Source: Silanimonas sp021297925
Lineage (GTDB): Bacteria; Pseudomonadota; Gammaproteobacteria; Xanthomonadales; Xanthomonadaceae
Reading direction: 5' to 3'
DNA length: 64,000 nt
Assembly: GCA_027532825.1 (NCBI GenBank)
Contig: JAPZTL010000002.1
Span: 124,001-188,000 of the forward strand
In this document: one piece after another, positions 27,504 through 36,983 of the stretch
How positions within the stretch are numbered: position 1 is the stretch's first letter
Layout: every line of letters begins with the position of its first letter
Position numbers and translations under genes: made by a program
The notes under the pieces: model-generated
What the model was told of the DNA's origin: nothing
The model's input: only the letters and a program-made list of their open reading frames with translations
Databases searched by the model: none

Positions 27504-28289
27504 TCAGGCCTGGCAGCGGGGGCAGGCGTAGAGGCGGCGCGTGCCGATCTCGCGGCGTTCGATCGGCATGCCGCAGGCGACGCAGGGCTCGCCCTCGCGG
27601 CCGAAGACCCGGAAGCGGAACGCGGTGCCGTAACGCCCGCCGCGCCGACCCCGCGTGCGGTAGCTGGACCGCGGCAGCGCGAGGCAGGCCTCGGCCAACC
27701 GTCGCCGCTCGGCGTCGTCGAGGTCGCAAGGCCGTCGCTCCGGCTGCAGTCCGGCATCGAACAGGATCTCGGATCGCAGGTAGTTCCCGAGCCCGGCGAG
27801 GAAACCCTGGTCGAGCAACAGCGCACCGAGCCGTCGACGATGGAAAGCGGGCGTGGCGAGACGGGCCTCGACGTCCACCGCCGTGGTGGTGTCGTCGAGC
27901 ACGTCGGGGCCGAGCTTGGCGAGGAACGGGTGGCGGGCCAGGGCCGCGTCGTCGAGCAATGCCACGTCCGACGCGGAGTACAGCAGCAGCGCCGCGGCGT
28001 CGGTGTCGAGGGCCACCCGTAGCGTGCGGGTCGTTTCCGGCCGCTCCCCGGGGCGTGCGACCTTCCAGACCCCGTAGAGCTGGTTGTGGGTGTACAGCGT
28101 CAGCCCGTGGTCGAAGCGGGTCAGCAGCGCCTTGCCCCGGGGCACGATCGAGAGGATTCGGCGGCCGACCAGGTCGCCGGCACGTCGCGCAAGGGCCGGC
28201 AGGTGGAACTCGACATGGCGGAGCGGCCCGTGGCCGATGGCGGCGGCGAGCTGGTCGGCGGCACGGCGGATTTCCGGACCTTCGGGCAT
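27504..28289 (-). CDS. nei: DNA glycosylase/AP lyase, endonuclease VIII (Nei)
   Basis: 261 residues. The N-terminal PEGPEIRRAADQL places Pro2 and Glu3, the catalytic residues of Fpg/Nei enzymes. GKALLTRFDHGLTLYTHNQLYG provides the lysine and H2TH approach; LLLDQGFLAGLGNYLRSEILF is the helix-two-turn-helix. A C-terminal zinc finger closes it (PCVACGMPIERREIGTRRLYACPRCQA). PEGPE rather than PELPE indicates Nei, which removes oxidised pyrimidines. It starts 10 bases after the PilZ gene. Confidence 0.93.
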   Translation of the reverse strand: MPEGPEIRRAADQLAAAIGHGPLRHVEFHLPALARRAGDLVGRRILSIVPRGKALLTRFDHGLTLYTHNQLYGVWKVARPGERPETTRTLRVALDTDAAALLLYSASDVALLDDAALARHPFLAKLGPDVLDDTTTAVDVEARLATPAFHRRRLGALLLDQGFLAGLGNYLRSEILFDAGLQPERRPCDLDDAERRRLAEACLALPRSSYRTRGRRGGRYGTAFRFRVFGREGEPCVACGMPIERREIGTRRLYACPRCQA

Positions 28290-28299
28290 CCGCCGAGGA

Positions 28300-28611
28300 T
28301 CAGCCGCCCTGCGTCGCGGGCTCGCGAAGCCGGGGCGGGATGGTCTGGGGCTCGTGGTACTCGAAGCCAAGGTCGCGCGGGCCAACGCGGGCCAGCCGGG
28401 CGCCGACGGCAGGGCCGGGGCCGCTCCGCACCACGATGTAGAGGGTCACCACGGCGCCGACGTGGAGGTCGAAGCCCGCGGGTCGCAGCAGCGCACACCC
28501 CCCGGAAGAGAAATCGAGCACGGCGGCGCGCCAGGCCCGGTCCTCGCGCGCGACGAGGACCTCGGCGGCGAAGGGCAGGCGCTCGTTGTCCCGGCGGTCG
28601 TGGGCCTCCAT
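28300..28611 (-). CDS. PilZ-domain protein
   Basis: 103 residues. RRDNERLPF at the N-terminus matches the RxxxR c-di-GMP motif, and DFSSGGCALL the (D/N)xSxxG motif; both halves needed for c-di-GMP binding are present. No other domain is attached, so it may act as a free receptor. Its partner cannot be deduced from the neighbours (an acidic hypothetical protein and nei). The window also encodes a GGDEF/EAL protein 7 kb away. Confidence 0.82.
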   Translation of the reverse strand: MEAHDRRDNERLPFAAEVLVAREDRAWRAAVLDFSSGGCALLRPAGFDLHVGAVVTLYIVVRSGPGPAVGARLARVGPRDLGFEYHEPQTIPPRLREPATQGG

Positions 28612-28638
28612 GGCTATGCTTCTTCCCTAGGGTCGGTG

Positions 28639-28995
28639 TCAGCGCCGCGGCACTTCGAGCGCCCGCATCATCTGCGGGATGAGGTCGTCGTCGTGGTCGC
28701 CCTCCGGCGGCGCGAGGTCGTCGAGCAGGAGGCCCCAGGCCTCCACGTCGTCCTCGTCGAGGCCGTCGAACGCCCGGAACTCTGCATCCATCAGGGCCGC
28801 GCGAGCGGAATCCTCGCTGTCGTAGACCAGCGTCTGGCCGTCGCAGTCGAGCACTTCGGCGATGCCGGATTCGCGCACCTGCAGCCGGGCCCACACCAGC
28901 ACCCGCGCGGGGCAGGCCACCCACCATGCCGTGGCGACGACCGGGCTGCGGTCGTCGATGTCGCCGTCGAAGTCGCTTTCGATGCCGCTGTTCAT
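28639..28995 (-). CDS. Acidic hypothetical protein
   Basis: 118 residues, strongly acidic, especially at both ends (ESDFDGDIDD and EGDHDDDLIP). I do not recognise a family. The middle (PARVLVWARLQVRESGIAEVLDCDGQTLVYDSEDSARAALMDAEFRAFDGLDEDDVEAWGL) looks like a small alpha/beta domain. Start 28995 is the only sensible ATG. Spacing of 25-27 bases on both sides places it in the asnS-led run. Confidence 0.7.
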   Translation of the reverse strand: MNSGIESDFDGDIDDRSPVVATAWWVACPARVLVWARLQVRESGIAEVLDCDGQTLVYDSEDSARAALMDAEFRAFDGLDEDDVEAWGLLLDDLAPPEGDHDDDLIPQMMRALEVPRR

Positions 28996-29020
28996 GGCCG
29001 TCCTCCCGCCCGTCGCCGCG

Positions 29021-29308
29021 TCACTGACGCACCGCAATCATGACGGTCGCCGCCACGATCGCCACTGTCGCGATCCACCCGGAGAGCATGGCCCAGAAGC
29101 CGAAGAAACGCATGTCCCGGTCCGCCCACGGCGCATAACCCCGGCGCATCAGGAACCAGCTGTAGCTCCAGTCCGCCCCCTCCGCCTCGGCGGGCAATGG
29201 CCAGCCGCGGTCGACGTGGTGTCGGTGGGCCAGCAGCCGGAACCCGATGTGCGCCGGTCCGGCGGAGCCCGCGACCCCGAGGGTCAGGAAGAGCAGGAAG
29301 TCCTCCAT
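29021..29308 (-). CDS. Small membrane protein of unknown function
   Basis: 95 residues with two hydrophobic stretches, one at the N-terminus (FLLFLTLGVAGSAGPAHIGF) and one at the C-terminus (MLSGWIATVAIVAATVMIAV), joined by a basic and aromatic loop. No family recognised. It begins 12 bases after asnS and is probably co-transcribed with it. Confidence 0.65.
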   Translation of the reverse strand: MEDFLLFLTLGVAGSAGPAHIGFRLLAHRHHVDRGWPLPAEAEGADWSYSWFLMRRGYAPWADRDMRFFGFWAMLSGWIATVAIVAATVMIAVRQ

Positions 29309-29320
29309 CCGGGGCCGTCC

Positions 29321-30721
<1,401 letters not shown>

Positions 30722-30872
30722 TCTGGGAGGGCCTGGCGGTGCGGTGGCGGGGCTTGCAGGGCGGGCGCGCCGCCCCCATGGAGGCCGGGCAGGATACCGT
30801 GCGCTCCGGATTCACGCAGCCTCGGTTGCGTCGTCGGCTATCCTCTCGATGTCCGAAGTGTCGCCACGTCTC

Positions 30873-31214
30873 ATGCCCGTCACCCTCACGCCCGCTGCCG
30901 CCAACCGCGCCCGCCAGTACATCGCCGACCGCGCCGATGCCTTCGGCCTGCGTTTCGGCGTGCGCAAGAGCGGTTGTTCCGGCTTCGCCTACGTCGTCGA
31001 CGTCGCGGCCTCCGCGTCCGATGCCGACACCATCGTCGAACAGCACGGCGTCCGCGTGATCGTCGACGCGGCCAGCCTGCCGCACGTCGCGGGCACCGAG
31101 ATCGACTTCGTCCGCCGCGGCCTGAACCACGAATTCGTCTTCCGGAATCCGCAGGTGAAGGGGGAATGCGGCTGCGGCGAGAGCTTCACGACCCGCGACG
31201 ACCTGCCGGCCTGA
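30873..31214 (+). CDS. A-type iron-sulfur carrier, IscA/HesB family
   Basis: 113 residues from ATG 30873. The three conserved cysteines sit at 35 (KSGCSGFAY), 99 and 101 (GECGCGESF), at IscA spacing, so the protein should bind and hand over iron or Fe-S clusters. An upstream in-frame ATG at 30849 is less likely because a TATCCT -10-like element (30839-30844) nearly touches it. No isc or suf operon is next to it, so which of IscA, SufA or ErpA it replaces is open. Confidence 0.9.
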   Translation: MPVTLTPAAANRARQYIADRADAFGLRFGVRKSGCSGFAYVVDVAASASDADTIVEQHGVRVIVDAASLPHVAGTEIDFVRRGLNHEFVFRNPQVKGECGCGESFTTRDDLPA

Positions 31215-31251
31215 CGCCGCCCGGCCTCCGCCGGGGCGCGCCACCTGCGGT

Positions 31252-31280
31252 TTGCGAAGCCTTCGGCGCCCTGCCATAAT
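31252..31280 (+). promoter_or_regulatory. Promoter of the rpsF operon
   Basis: TTGCGA at 31252-31257 and CATAAT at 31275-31280 are separated by 17 bases, a good sigma-70 promoter. Transcription would start near 31287, leaving a leader of about 87 bases before rpsF. Confidence 0.7.
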
Positions 31281-31286
31281 CGCGAA

Positions 31287-31351
31287 CTGCCTTCGGGCAG
31301 AACCTTGCTCCACGGCGCCTGCCGGGGGCTGACGGGCCCCCTCGAGGGGCC
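31287..31351 (+). promoter_or_regulatory. Structured leader of rpsF mRNA
   Basis: Two hairpins are visible. CTGCC-ttcg-GGCAG (31287-31300) is capped by a stable UUCG loop. GGCCCC-ctcga-GGGGCC spans 31335-31351 and is followed by CGCCATCCGAAAGAG just before the start. The leaders of rpsF operons in many bacteria bind the S6:S18 complex through a CCG-containing structure; a CCG lies at the right place here, but I cannot confirm the fold. Confidence 0.4.
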
Positions 31352-31373
31352 GCCATCCGAAAGAGAGAGCACC

Positions 31374-31778
31374 ATGCGTCACTACGAGATCGTCTTCATG
31401 GTCCATCCGGACCAGAGCGAGCAGGTTCCCGCGATGATCGAGCGCTACAAGGCCTCGATCGAAGCCGCCGGCGGCAAGATCCACCGCCTCGAGGACTGGG
31501 GCCGTCGCCAGCTCGCCTATCCGATCAACAATCTGGTCAAGGCCCACTACGCGATGCTGAACATCGAGTGCGGCCAGGCCACGCTGAACGAACTGGTCGA
31601 TGCGTTCCGCTTCAACGATGCCGTCCTGCGCCACCTCGTGGTCGCCCGCGACGAGGCCGTGACGGAGCAGTCGCCGATCCTCAAGAGCAAGGACGAGAAG
31701 AGCGAGCGCGGCGAACGTCGCCGTCGCGATGACGATGCTGAATCCGGCACGGACGGCGACAGCGCCGAAGCCGCCTGA
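31374..31778 (+). CDS. rpsF: 30S ribosomal protein S6
   Basis: 134 residues. The S6 fold is plain in MRHYEIVFMVHPDQSEQVPAMIERY, then IHRLEDWGRRQLAYPINNLVKAHYAMLNIEC and FNDAVLRHLVVARDEAVTEQSP. The acidic-basic tail (about residues 103-134) is longer than in thermophiles but common in gammaproteobacteria. First gene of the rpsF-rpsR-rplI operon; S6 pairs with S18 on the small subunit. Start chosen by family length and by the preceding AAAGAGAGAG purine stretch. Confidence 0.97.
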   Translation: MRHYEIVFMVHPDQSEQVPAMIERYKASIEAAGGKIHRLEDWGRRQLAYPINNLVKAHYAMLNIECGQATLNELVDAFRFNDAVLRHLVVARDEAVTEQSPILKSKDEKSERGERRRRDDDAESGTDGDSAEAA

Positions 31779-31819
31779 TGAAGCCCAAGTCCCCGCGAAA
31801 CAAGAATCGGAGCGATTCC

Positions 31820-32050
31820 ATGTCCAAGTTCTTCCGCCGCCGCAAGTTCTGCAAGTTCACCGCCGAGGGCGTCGTCGAGGTCGATTACAAGGACCTCAAC
31901 ACCCTGCGCCAGTACCTGACCGAGACGGGCAAGATCGTCCCGGCCCGCATCACCGGCACGAAGTCGAAGTACCAGCGCCAGCTCGCGACCGCCGTCAAGC
32001 GCGCCCGCTTCCTGGCCCTGCTGCCGTACAGCGATAGCCACCGCAACTGA
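31820..32050 (+). CDS. rpsR: 30S ribosomal protein S18
   Basis: 76 residues from ATG 31820 (MSKFFRRRKFCKFTAEG), the standard S18 length. An in-frame ATG at 31778 would add 14 residues and is not used, since a GGAG stands before 31820. The conserved VDYKDLNTLRQYLTETGKIVPARITGT and QRQLATAVKRARFLALLPY segments are intact. The single CxxC-like zinc site is absent; only FCKF remains. Confidence 0.97.
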   Translation: MSKFFRRRKFCKFTAEGVVEVDYKDLNTLRQYLTETGKIVPARITGTKSKYQRQLATAVKRARFLALLPYSDSHRN

Positions 32051-32111
32051 TTCGTCCTGACGGACAGCACCCGCTGCGGGCCGAGCGCCCGCTAACGTTC
32101 AAGGAATCCCC

Positions 32112-32558
32112 ATGGAACTCATCCTCCTCCAGAAGGTCACCAACCTCGGTGGCCTCGGCGACAAGGTCCGCGTCAAGCCGGGCTACGGCCGCAACTTCCT
32201 GATCCCCTACGGCAAGGCCGTCCCCGCGACGCCGGCGAATGTCGCCGCGTTCGAGGCCAAGCGCGCCGAGTACGAAGCCAAGGCCAAGGCGCTGCTCGGC
32301 GACGCCGAAGCCCGCAAGGCCAAGCTTGAGGGCGTCGAGGTGGTCATCGCCGCCAACGCCTCGCCGGAAGGCAAGCTCTACGGCTCGGTCGCCCCGCGCG
32401 ACATCGCCGAGGCGCTGACCGCCGCCGGCCATCCGGTGCAGAAGTCGGAGATCGTGCTGGGCGGCCCGATCCGCGCCGTCGGCGAGTACGAAGTCCTCGT
32501 GCACCTGCACGCCGACGTCGAGACGACCATCAAGCTGATCGTCAAGCCGGAAGCCTGA
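32112..32558 (+). CDS. rplI: 50S ribosomal protein L9
   Basis: 148 residues, normal for L9. The N-terminal domain has MELILLQKVTNLGGLGDKVRVKPGYGRNFLIPYGKA; a long connecting helix (FEAKRAEYEAKAKALLGDAEARKAKLEG) leads to the C-terminal domain (KLYGSVAPRDIAEALTAAGHPVQKSEIVLGGPIRAVGEYEV). AAGGAA precedes the ATG. Last gene of the operon, followed by a strong terminator. Confidence 0.97.
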   Translation: MELILLQKVTNLGGLGDKVRVKPGYGRNFLIPYGKAVPATPANVAAFEAKRAEYEAKAKALLGDAEARKAKLEGVEVVIAANASPEGKLYGSVAPRDIAEALTAAGHPVQKSEIVLGGPIRAVGEYEVLVHLHADVETTIKLIVKPEA

Positions 32559-32582
32559 TCCCGGCCCACCGCCGGATCGTTG

Positions 32583-32613
32583 GGACGGGCGCCGAAAGGC
32601 GCCCGTCCTCTTT
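32583..32613 (+). terminator. Rho-independent terminator after rplI
   Basis: GGACGGGCGCC (32583-32593), loop GAAA, then GGCGCCCGTCC (32598-32608): an 11-base-pair perfect stem capped by a GNRA loop and followed by TCTTT. It sits 24 bases after the rplI stop. Confidence 0.92.
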
Positions 32614-32674
32614 CCGGCGACCGGATTCCCGGTGTCTCACGCCATGAGACCGGGGCGCGGGAGATTTCCCCTGC

Positions 32675-32683
32675 TTATCCACA
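32675..32683 (+). promoter_or_regulatory. Consensus DnaA box upstream of dnaB
   Basis: TTATCCACA, an exact match to the strongest E. coli DnaA box, lies 72 bases before the dnaB ATG, between the rplI terminator and dnaB. No second exact box is close, so this looks like a regulatory site rather than an origin. Confidence 0.65.
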
Positions 32684-32755
32684 GGCTTGTCTGCAACCCC
32701 TCGTCGCCCTGTGCCCCTACGCTGGGCGGCCGCCGCACCCCGAGTTCGAAGCCCC

Positions 32756-34147
32756 ATGGCCGCCCGATTGCCCGCACGTCCCTCCAATGATCCCCGGGTC
32801 GACGCGTTGCGCGTGCCGCCGCATTCCATCGACGCCGAGCAGGCGGTTCTGGGCGGCCTGATGCTGGACCCGCATGCGCTGGAGAAGATCCTCGACCTGC
32901 TCGGTTACGCGGACTTCTACCGCCGCGACCACCAGCTGATCTACAAGGCCATCGGCGAGCTGGCGGAGAAGAACAAGCCCTACGACGCGGTGACCTTGGG
33001 CGAATGGTTCGACGCGCATGCGCTCGGCGACCAGGTCGGCGGCACCGCGTACCTCGTGGAGCTCGCCCAGTCGACGCCTTCGGCCGCCAACATCCGCGCC
33101 TACGCCGAGATCGTCCGCGACAAGTCGGTGCTGCGCAGCCTGATCGACGTCGGCACCTCGATCGCCGAGGACGGCTTCGCCCCGGGCAACCGCGAGACCC
33201 CGGAGCTGCTGGCCGAAGCCGAGCAGCGGGTCTTCAAGATCGCCGACCAGAACCGCACCGGCCGCAAGGACATCGTCTCGCTGAAGGAGGCGATGAAGGA
33301 GGCCTTCGAGATCCTGCAGGTGCGCTACGAGACGCAGGGCACCGTCACCGGCCTGCCGACCGGCTTCACCGACTTCGACGAGATGACGGCGGGCCTGCAG
33401 CCCTCCGACCTCATCGTGCTCGCCGCGCGACCGGCGATGGGCAAGACCACGCTGGCGCTGAACATGGCGGAGTACGCGGCGCTGAAGTCGAAGAAGGCGG
33501 TCGTCGTCTTCTCGATGGAAATGTCGGCCAGCCAGCTCGCGTTCCGACTGATCTCCTCGATCGGCCGCATCAACGCCGGGCGCCTGAAGACCGGCCAGCT
33601 CGAGGACGAGGACTGGTCGCGCGTCACGATGGCGATGAAAATGCTCAGCGAGAGCAAGATCTTCATCGACGACGAGCCCGCGCTGTCGCCCGCCAAGCTG
33701 CTGTCGAAGGCCCGCCGGATCAAGCGCGAGCACGACCTTGGCCTGGTCGTCGTCGACTACCTGCAGCTGATGCAGGTGCCGGGCAACAGCGAGAACCGCG
33801 CCACCGAGATTTCGGAGATCAGCCGCTCGCTGAAGGCCATGGCCAAGGAGCTCAGCGTGCCGGTGATCGCGCTCTCGCAGCTCAACCGCGGCCTCGAATC
33901 GCGCACCGACAAGCGACCGGTGATGTCCGACCTTCGCGAGTCCGGCGCCATCGAACAGGACGCCGACATCATCCTGTTCATCTACCGCGACGAGTACTAC
34001 CACAAGGACAGCACCGACAAGGGGCTGGCCGAGGTGATCATCAGCAAGCACCGTAACGGCGCGACCGGCACGGTGAAGCTGAAGTTCTTCGGCGAGTACA
34101 CGCGCTTCGACAACCTCGCCCGCGATGCGGTGGGCAGTTTCGAGTAA
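32756..34147 (+). CDS. dnaB: Replicative DNA helicase DnaB
   Basis: 463 residues from ATG 32756. The N-terminal domain begins VPPHSIDAEQAVLGGLMLDPHALEKILDLL. The RecA-like motor has Walker A AARPAMGKTTLALNM, the VVFSMEMSASQLAFRL segment, Walker B LGLVVVDYLQLM, and the arginine-finger region KRPVMSDLRESGAIEQDADIILFIYRDEYY. It unwinds the fork as a hexamer. No intein is present. The rpsF-rpsR-rplI-dnaB order is the same as in many bacteria, with alr nearby but on the other strand. Confidence 0.97.
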   Translation: MAARLPARPSNDPRVDALRVPPHSIDAEQAVLGGLMLDPHALEKILDLLGYADFYRRDHQLIYKAIGELAEKNKPYDAVTLGEWFDAHALGDQVGGTAYLVELAQSTPSAANIRAYAEIVRDKSVLRSLIDVGTSIAEDGFAPGNRETPELLAEAEQRVFKIADQNRTGRKDIVSLKEAMKEAFEILQVRYETQGTVTGLPTGFTDFDEMTAGLQPSDLIVLAARPAMGKTTLALNMAEYAALKSKKAVVVFSMEMSASQLAFRLISSIGRINAGRLKTGQLEDEDWSRVTMAMKMLSESKIFIDDEPALSPAKLLSKARRIKREHDLGLVVVDYLQLMQVPGNSENRATEISEISRSLKAMAKELSVPVIALSQLNRGLESRTDKRPVMSDLRESGAIEQDADIILFIYRDEYYHKDSTDKGLAEVIISKHRNGATGTVKLKFFGEYTRFDNLARDAVGSFE

Positions 34148-34179
34148 GCGGCCTCGCCAGGTCCCGGGTCCCGCGATCG

Positions 34180-35319
34180 TCAGCCGCCCAGATACTCGCG
34201 CGGGATGCGCTCGTTGAGGCCCGTCAGGATCTCGTAGGGGATCGTGCCGGCGGTCTCGGCGACGGACTCGACGGTGAGCGCCTCTACCCCCTGACGGCCG
34301 ATCAGCACGACCTCGTCCTCGTTGTAGGCCGTACCACGGGGGCCCAGGTCGATCATGAACTGGTCCATGCACACGCGCCCGACGATGGGCTTGCGCAGCC
34401 CGCGCACCAGCACCTCGCCCTTGGACGACAGGCTTCGCGGCCAGCCGTCGCCGTAGCCGATGGGAATCGTGATCACGCGGGTGTCGGTGGAGGCCGTCCA
34501 CGTGGCGCCGTAGCTCACCGTTGCGCCGGCGCGGACGACCTTGAAATAGACGACGCGCGAAGTGAGCGACAGCACCGGCCGCAAGCCGATCGGGTCACGT
34601 GAGGCGGGGTCGGGCAGTGCGCCGTACAGGGCGATGCCGGGGCGCACCATGTCGAGCCACGTCGCGGGGAAGTGCAGCACGCCGCCGGAGTTCGCCAGGT
34701 GCCGGATCGGCATGGGCACGCCGAGGCGCGCGGCGATCCGCTCGGCCTCGGTGCAGGCGTCGAGGAAGCGTTCCAGCTGGACCGCCGTCATCGGATGGGC
34801 AGGATCGTCGGCGCAGGCGAGGTGCGAGTAGATCCCCTTGACCAGGCACCACTGCGAGGAGAATGCGGCCTCAAGGAACGGGGCGCAGCGGTCGCTCTGC
34901 ACGCCGATGCGGTTCATTCCGGTGTCGATCTTGAGATGCACCACGGCCTTGCGACCCATCGCTTCGGCCGCCGCCTCGGCGAGGCGGAGCTTGTCGATCG
35001 AGGAGACCGTGATCTCGAGGTCGTGTTCGATGAACAGGCCGAGCTGGCGGCCATAGACCCCACCCATGACGAGGACCGGCGTCCGGACCCCGGCGCGCCG
35101 AAGCGCCACGCCCTCCTCGACGAAGGCCACGCCGAACTGGTCGACGCCTTGGGCCTCGAGGTGGCGCGCCACGGGGACCAGCCCGTGGCCGTAGGCGTTG
35201 GCCTTGATGATGGCCATTATCGGCACGCCGACACGGGCCCGGATCGCCTGCAGGTTGTGGGCGAGGGCGCCAAGATCGACGCGGATGCGGGTGGGCCGCT
35301 GGCTGGCGAGGTCGCTCAT
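34180..35319 (-). CDS. alr: Alanine racemase
   Basis: 379 residues from ATG 35319. Catalytic Lys39 is in MAIIKANAYGHGLVPVA, and the second base tyrosine in RAGATVSYGATW. Other family marks are LKIDTGMNRIGVQ, HLANSGGVLHF, RPGIALYGA and VGRVCMDQFMIDLG. It makes D-alanine for peptidoglycan. A TACAAT hexamer ends six bases before the ATG, without a Shine-Dalgarno between. Convergent with dnaB across 32 bases, divergent from the photolyase operon across 65. Confidence 0.95.
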   Translation of the reverse strand: MSDLASQRPTRIRVDLGALAHNLQAIRARVGVPIMAIIKANAYGHGLVPVARHLEAQGVDQFGVAFVEEGVALRRAGVRTPVLVMGGVYGRQLGLFIEHDLEITVSSIDKLRLAEAAAEAMGRKAVVHLKIDTGMNRIGVQSDRCAPFLEAAFSSQWCLVKGIYSHLACADDPAHPMTAVQLERFLDACTEAERIAARLGVPMPIRHLANSGGVLHFPATWLDMVRPGIALYGALPDPASRDPIGLRPVLSLTSRVVYFKVVRAGATVSYGATWTASTDTRVITIPIGYGDGWPRSLSSKGEVLVRGLRKPIVGRVCMDQFMIDLGPRGTAYNEDEVVLIGRQGVEALTVESVAETAGTIPYEILTGLNERIPREYLGG

Positions 35320-35325
35320 GGCGCG

Positions 35326-35331
35326 ATTGTA
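35326..35331 (-). promoter_or_regulatory. -10 hexamer TACAAT of alr
   Basis: On the minus strand TACAAT is followed by six bases and the alr ATG, so the transcript probably starts at or beside the start codon. Confidence 0.45.
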
Positions 35332-35346
35332 TGTGGCGGCGGGCCG

Positions 35347-35359
35347 GCACGTTCCGTGC
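35347..35359. promoter_or_regulatory. Palindrome in the alr/photolyase divergent region
   Basis: GCACG-TTC-CGTGC is a perfect 5+5 inverted repeat with a three-base centre, placed between the two divergent starts, 26 bases before the photolyase ATG. It could be an operator for either gene; the regulator is unknown. Confidence 0.35.
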
Positions 35360-35384
35360 ACGCGGCGCTGGCCAGACTTCGCCG

Positions 35385-36983
35385 ATGCCCGCCGCCCTCC
35401 GCCACCTCGTCGTCGTCCTCGGCGACCAGCTGAACCTCGATTCGGTGGCCTTCGACGGCTTCGACCCGGCGCGGGATGCGGTGTGGATGGCCGAGGTGGG
35501 CCACGAGGCCACGCAGGTGTGGTCGACGAAGCCGCGGATCGCCGTCTTCCTCGCCGCCATGCGGCACGCCCGCGACGCGCTGCGCGCCCGTGGATTCACC
35601 GTCCACTACCGGGCGATGGACGACCACGAGGCGCCGACGCTGGAGGCGGCGCTGGCCGAGGACCTTGACCGGCTGCGCCCGGAGGCGGCGATCGCGGTGA
35701 CGCCCGGCGAATGGCGGCTCGCCCAATCGCTGCCGGCGACCTGCCGCGAGGCCGGCGTGCGCTGGATCGAGCGCGACGACACGCACTTCCTCGCCAGCCG
35801 CGAGGACTTCGCTCGCTGGGCCAAGGGCCGCAAGGAGTACCGGATGGAGTACTTCTACCGCGAAATGCGCCGGCAGCACGACGTCCTGATGGACGGCGAC
35901 CAACCCGTCGGTGGCCAGTGGAACTTCGACCACGATAATCGCGAGGCCTTCGACGCGCGCGGCCCGGGGTTCCTTCCGGCGCCGATCCGCTTCGAGCCCG
36001 ATACGACCACCCGCCAAGTGATCGATCTCGTCGAACGCCGCTTCGCCGCGCATCCGGGACGGCTCGCATTGTTCGACTGGCCGGTGACCGCCGAGGACGC
36101 CGAGGCCGCGTTGCAGGATTTCATCGCGAACCGCCTGCCGCTGTTCGGCCGCTACCAGGACGCCATGTGGACCGGCGCACCGTGGCTGTACCACTCGCGG
36201 ATCAGCGCCGCCTTGAACCTCAAGCTGATCGACCCGCGGCGCGTCATCGCCGCAGCGATCACGGCGTGGGAGCAGGGCGGGGCGCCGCTGGCGGCCGTCG
36301 AGGGCTTCGTCCGGCAGGTGCTGGGCTGGCGCGAGTTCATCCGCGGCATGTACTGGCTGCGGATGCCGGCCTTCCTCGAGGACAACGCGCTCGACGCCCA
36401 TGAGCCCCTGCCGGCCCTGTATTGGACCGGCGACACGGAGATGCGCTGCCTCGCCGAGGCGGTGGGGCAAACCCTCGAGCACGGCTACGCGCACCACATC
36501 CACCGCCTGATGGTGACCGGCCTGTTCGCCCAGCTGGTGGGCGTTGAGCCCAAGCGCGTGCACGAGTGGTACCTCGCCGTGTACGTCGACGCGGTCGAGT
36601 GGGTCGAACTGCCGAACGTGCTGGGCATGAGCCAGTACGCCGACGGCGGGAAGATGACCAGCAAGCCCTACGTCGCGAGCGGCAAGTACATCGAGCGCAT
36701 GTCGAACTACTGCGCGCATTGCCCCTACGACCCGGCCAAGGCCACCGGCCCGAAGGCCTGCCCGTTCACCACGCTGTACTGGGACTTCCTCGACCGCCAC
36801 CGCGAGCGCTTCGAGCGCCATCCGCGAACGGCCCTCCAGTGGAAGAACCTCGCCCGCAAGCCCGACGCCGAACTCGCCGCCATCCGCGAGGCCGCGGCCA
36901 CGCTGCGCGCTCGCCTGCGCGCGGCACCGAACCCCGACCCCGCATCCCAGACGGGCCGCGTGCCCGAGGAGACAAGCCCATGA
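35385..36983 (+). CDS. FeS-type bacterial cryptochrome/(6-4) photolyase
   Basis: 532 residues, size and order of the FeS-BCP group (DPRP family). The N-terminus (LRHLVVVLGDQLNLDS) is the antenna/alpha-beta domain. Four cysteines lie at 355, 443, 446 and 459; the spacings 88, 3 and 13 are exactly those of the 4Fe-4S ligands of Agrobacterium PhrB. FAD-domain segments include GWREFIRGMYW, HHIHRLMVTGLFAQL, WYLAVYVDAVEWVELPNVLGMSQYADGG and SNYCAHCPYDP. It should repair (6-4) photoproducts with light and may bind a ribolumazine antenna. CAGACT ends six bases before the ATG. Its stop overlaps the SDR start by four bases. Confidence 0.93.
   Translation: MPAALRHLVVVLGDQLNLDSVAFDGFDPARDAVWMAEVGHEATQVWSTKPRIAVFLAAMRHARDALRARGFTVHYRAMDDHEAPTLEAALAEDLDRLRPEAAIAVTPGEWRLAQSLPATCREAGVRWIERDDTHFLASREDFARWAKGRKEYRMEYFYREMRRQHDVLMDGDQPVGGQWNFDHDNREAFDARGPGFLPAPIRFEPDTTTRQVIDLVERRFAAHPGRLALFDWPVTAEDAEAALQDFIANRLPLFGRYQDAMWTGAPWLYHSRISAALNLKLIDPRRVIAAAITAWEQGGAPLAAVEGFVRQVLGWREFIRGMYWLRMPAFLEDNALDAHEPLPALYWTGDTEMRCLAEAVGQTLEHGYAHHIHRLMVTGLFAQLVGVEPKRVHEWYLAVYVDAVEWVELPNVLGMSQYADGGKMTSKPYVASGKYIERMSNYCAHCPYDPAKATGPKACPFTTLYWDFLDRHRERFERHPRTALQWKNLARKPDAELAAIREAAATLRARLRAAPNPDPASQTGRVPEETSP

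Noticed and set aside
31778..31819. Upstream start for rpsR giving 90 residues
   Set aside because: S18 is normally 75-76 residues, the extra part is not conserved in S18, and a GGAG sits before the downstream ATG.
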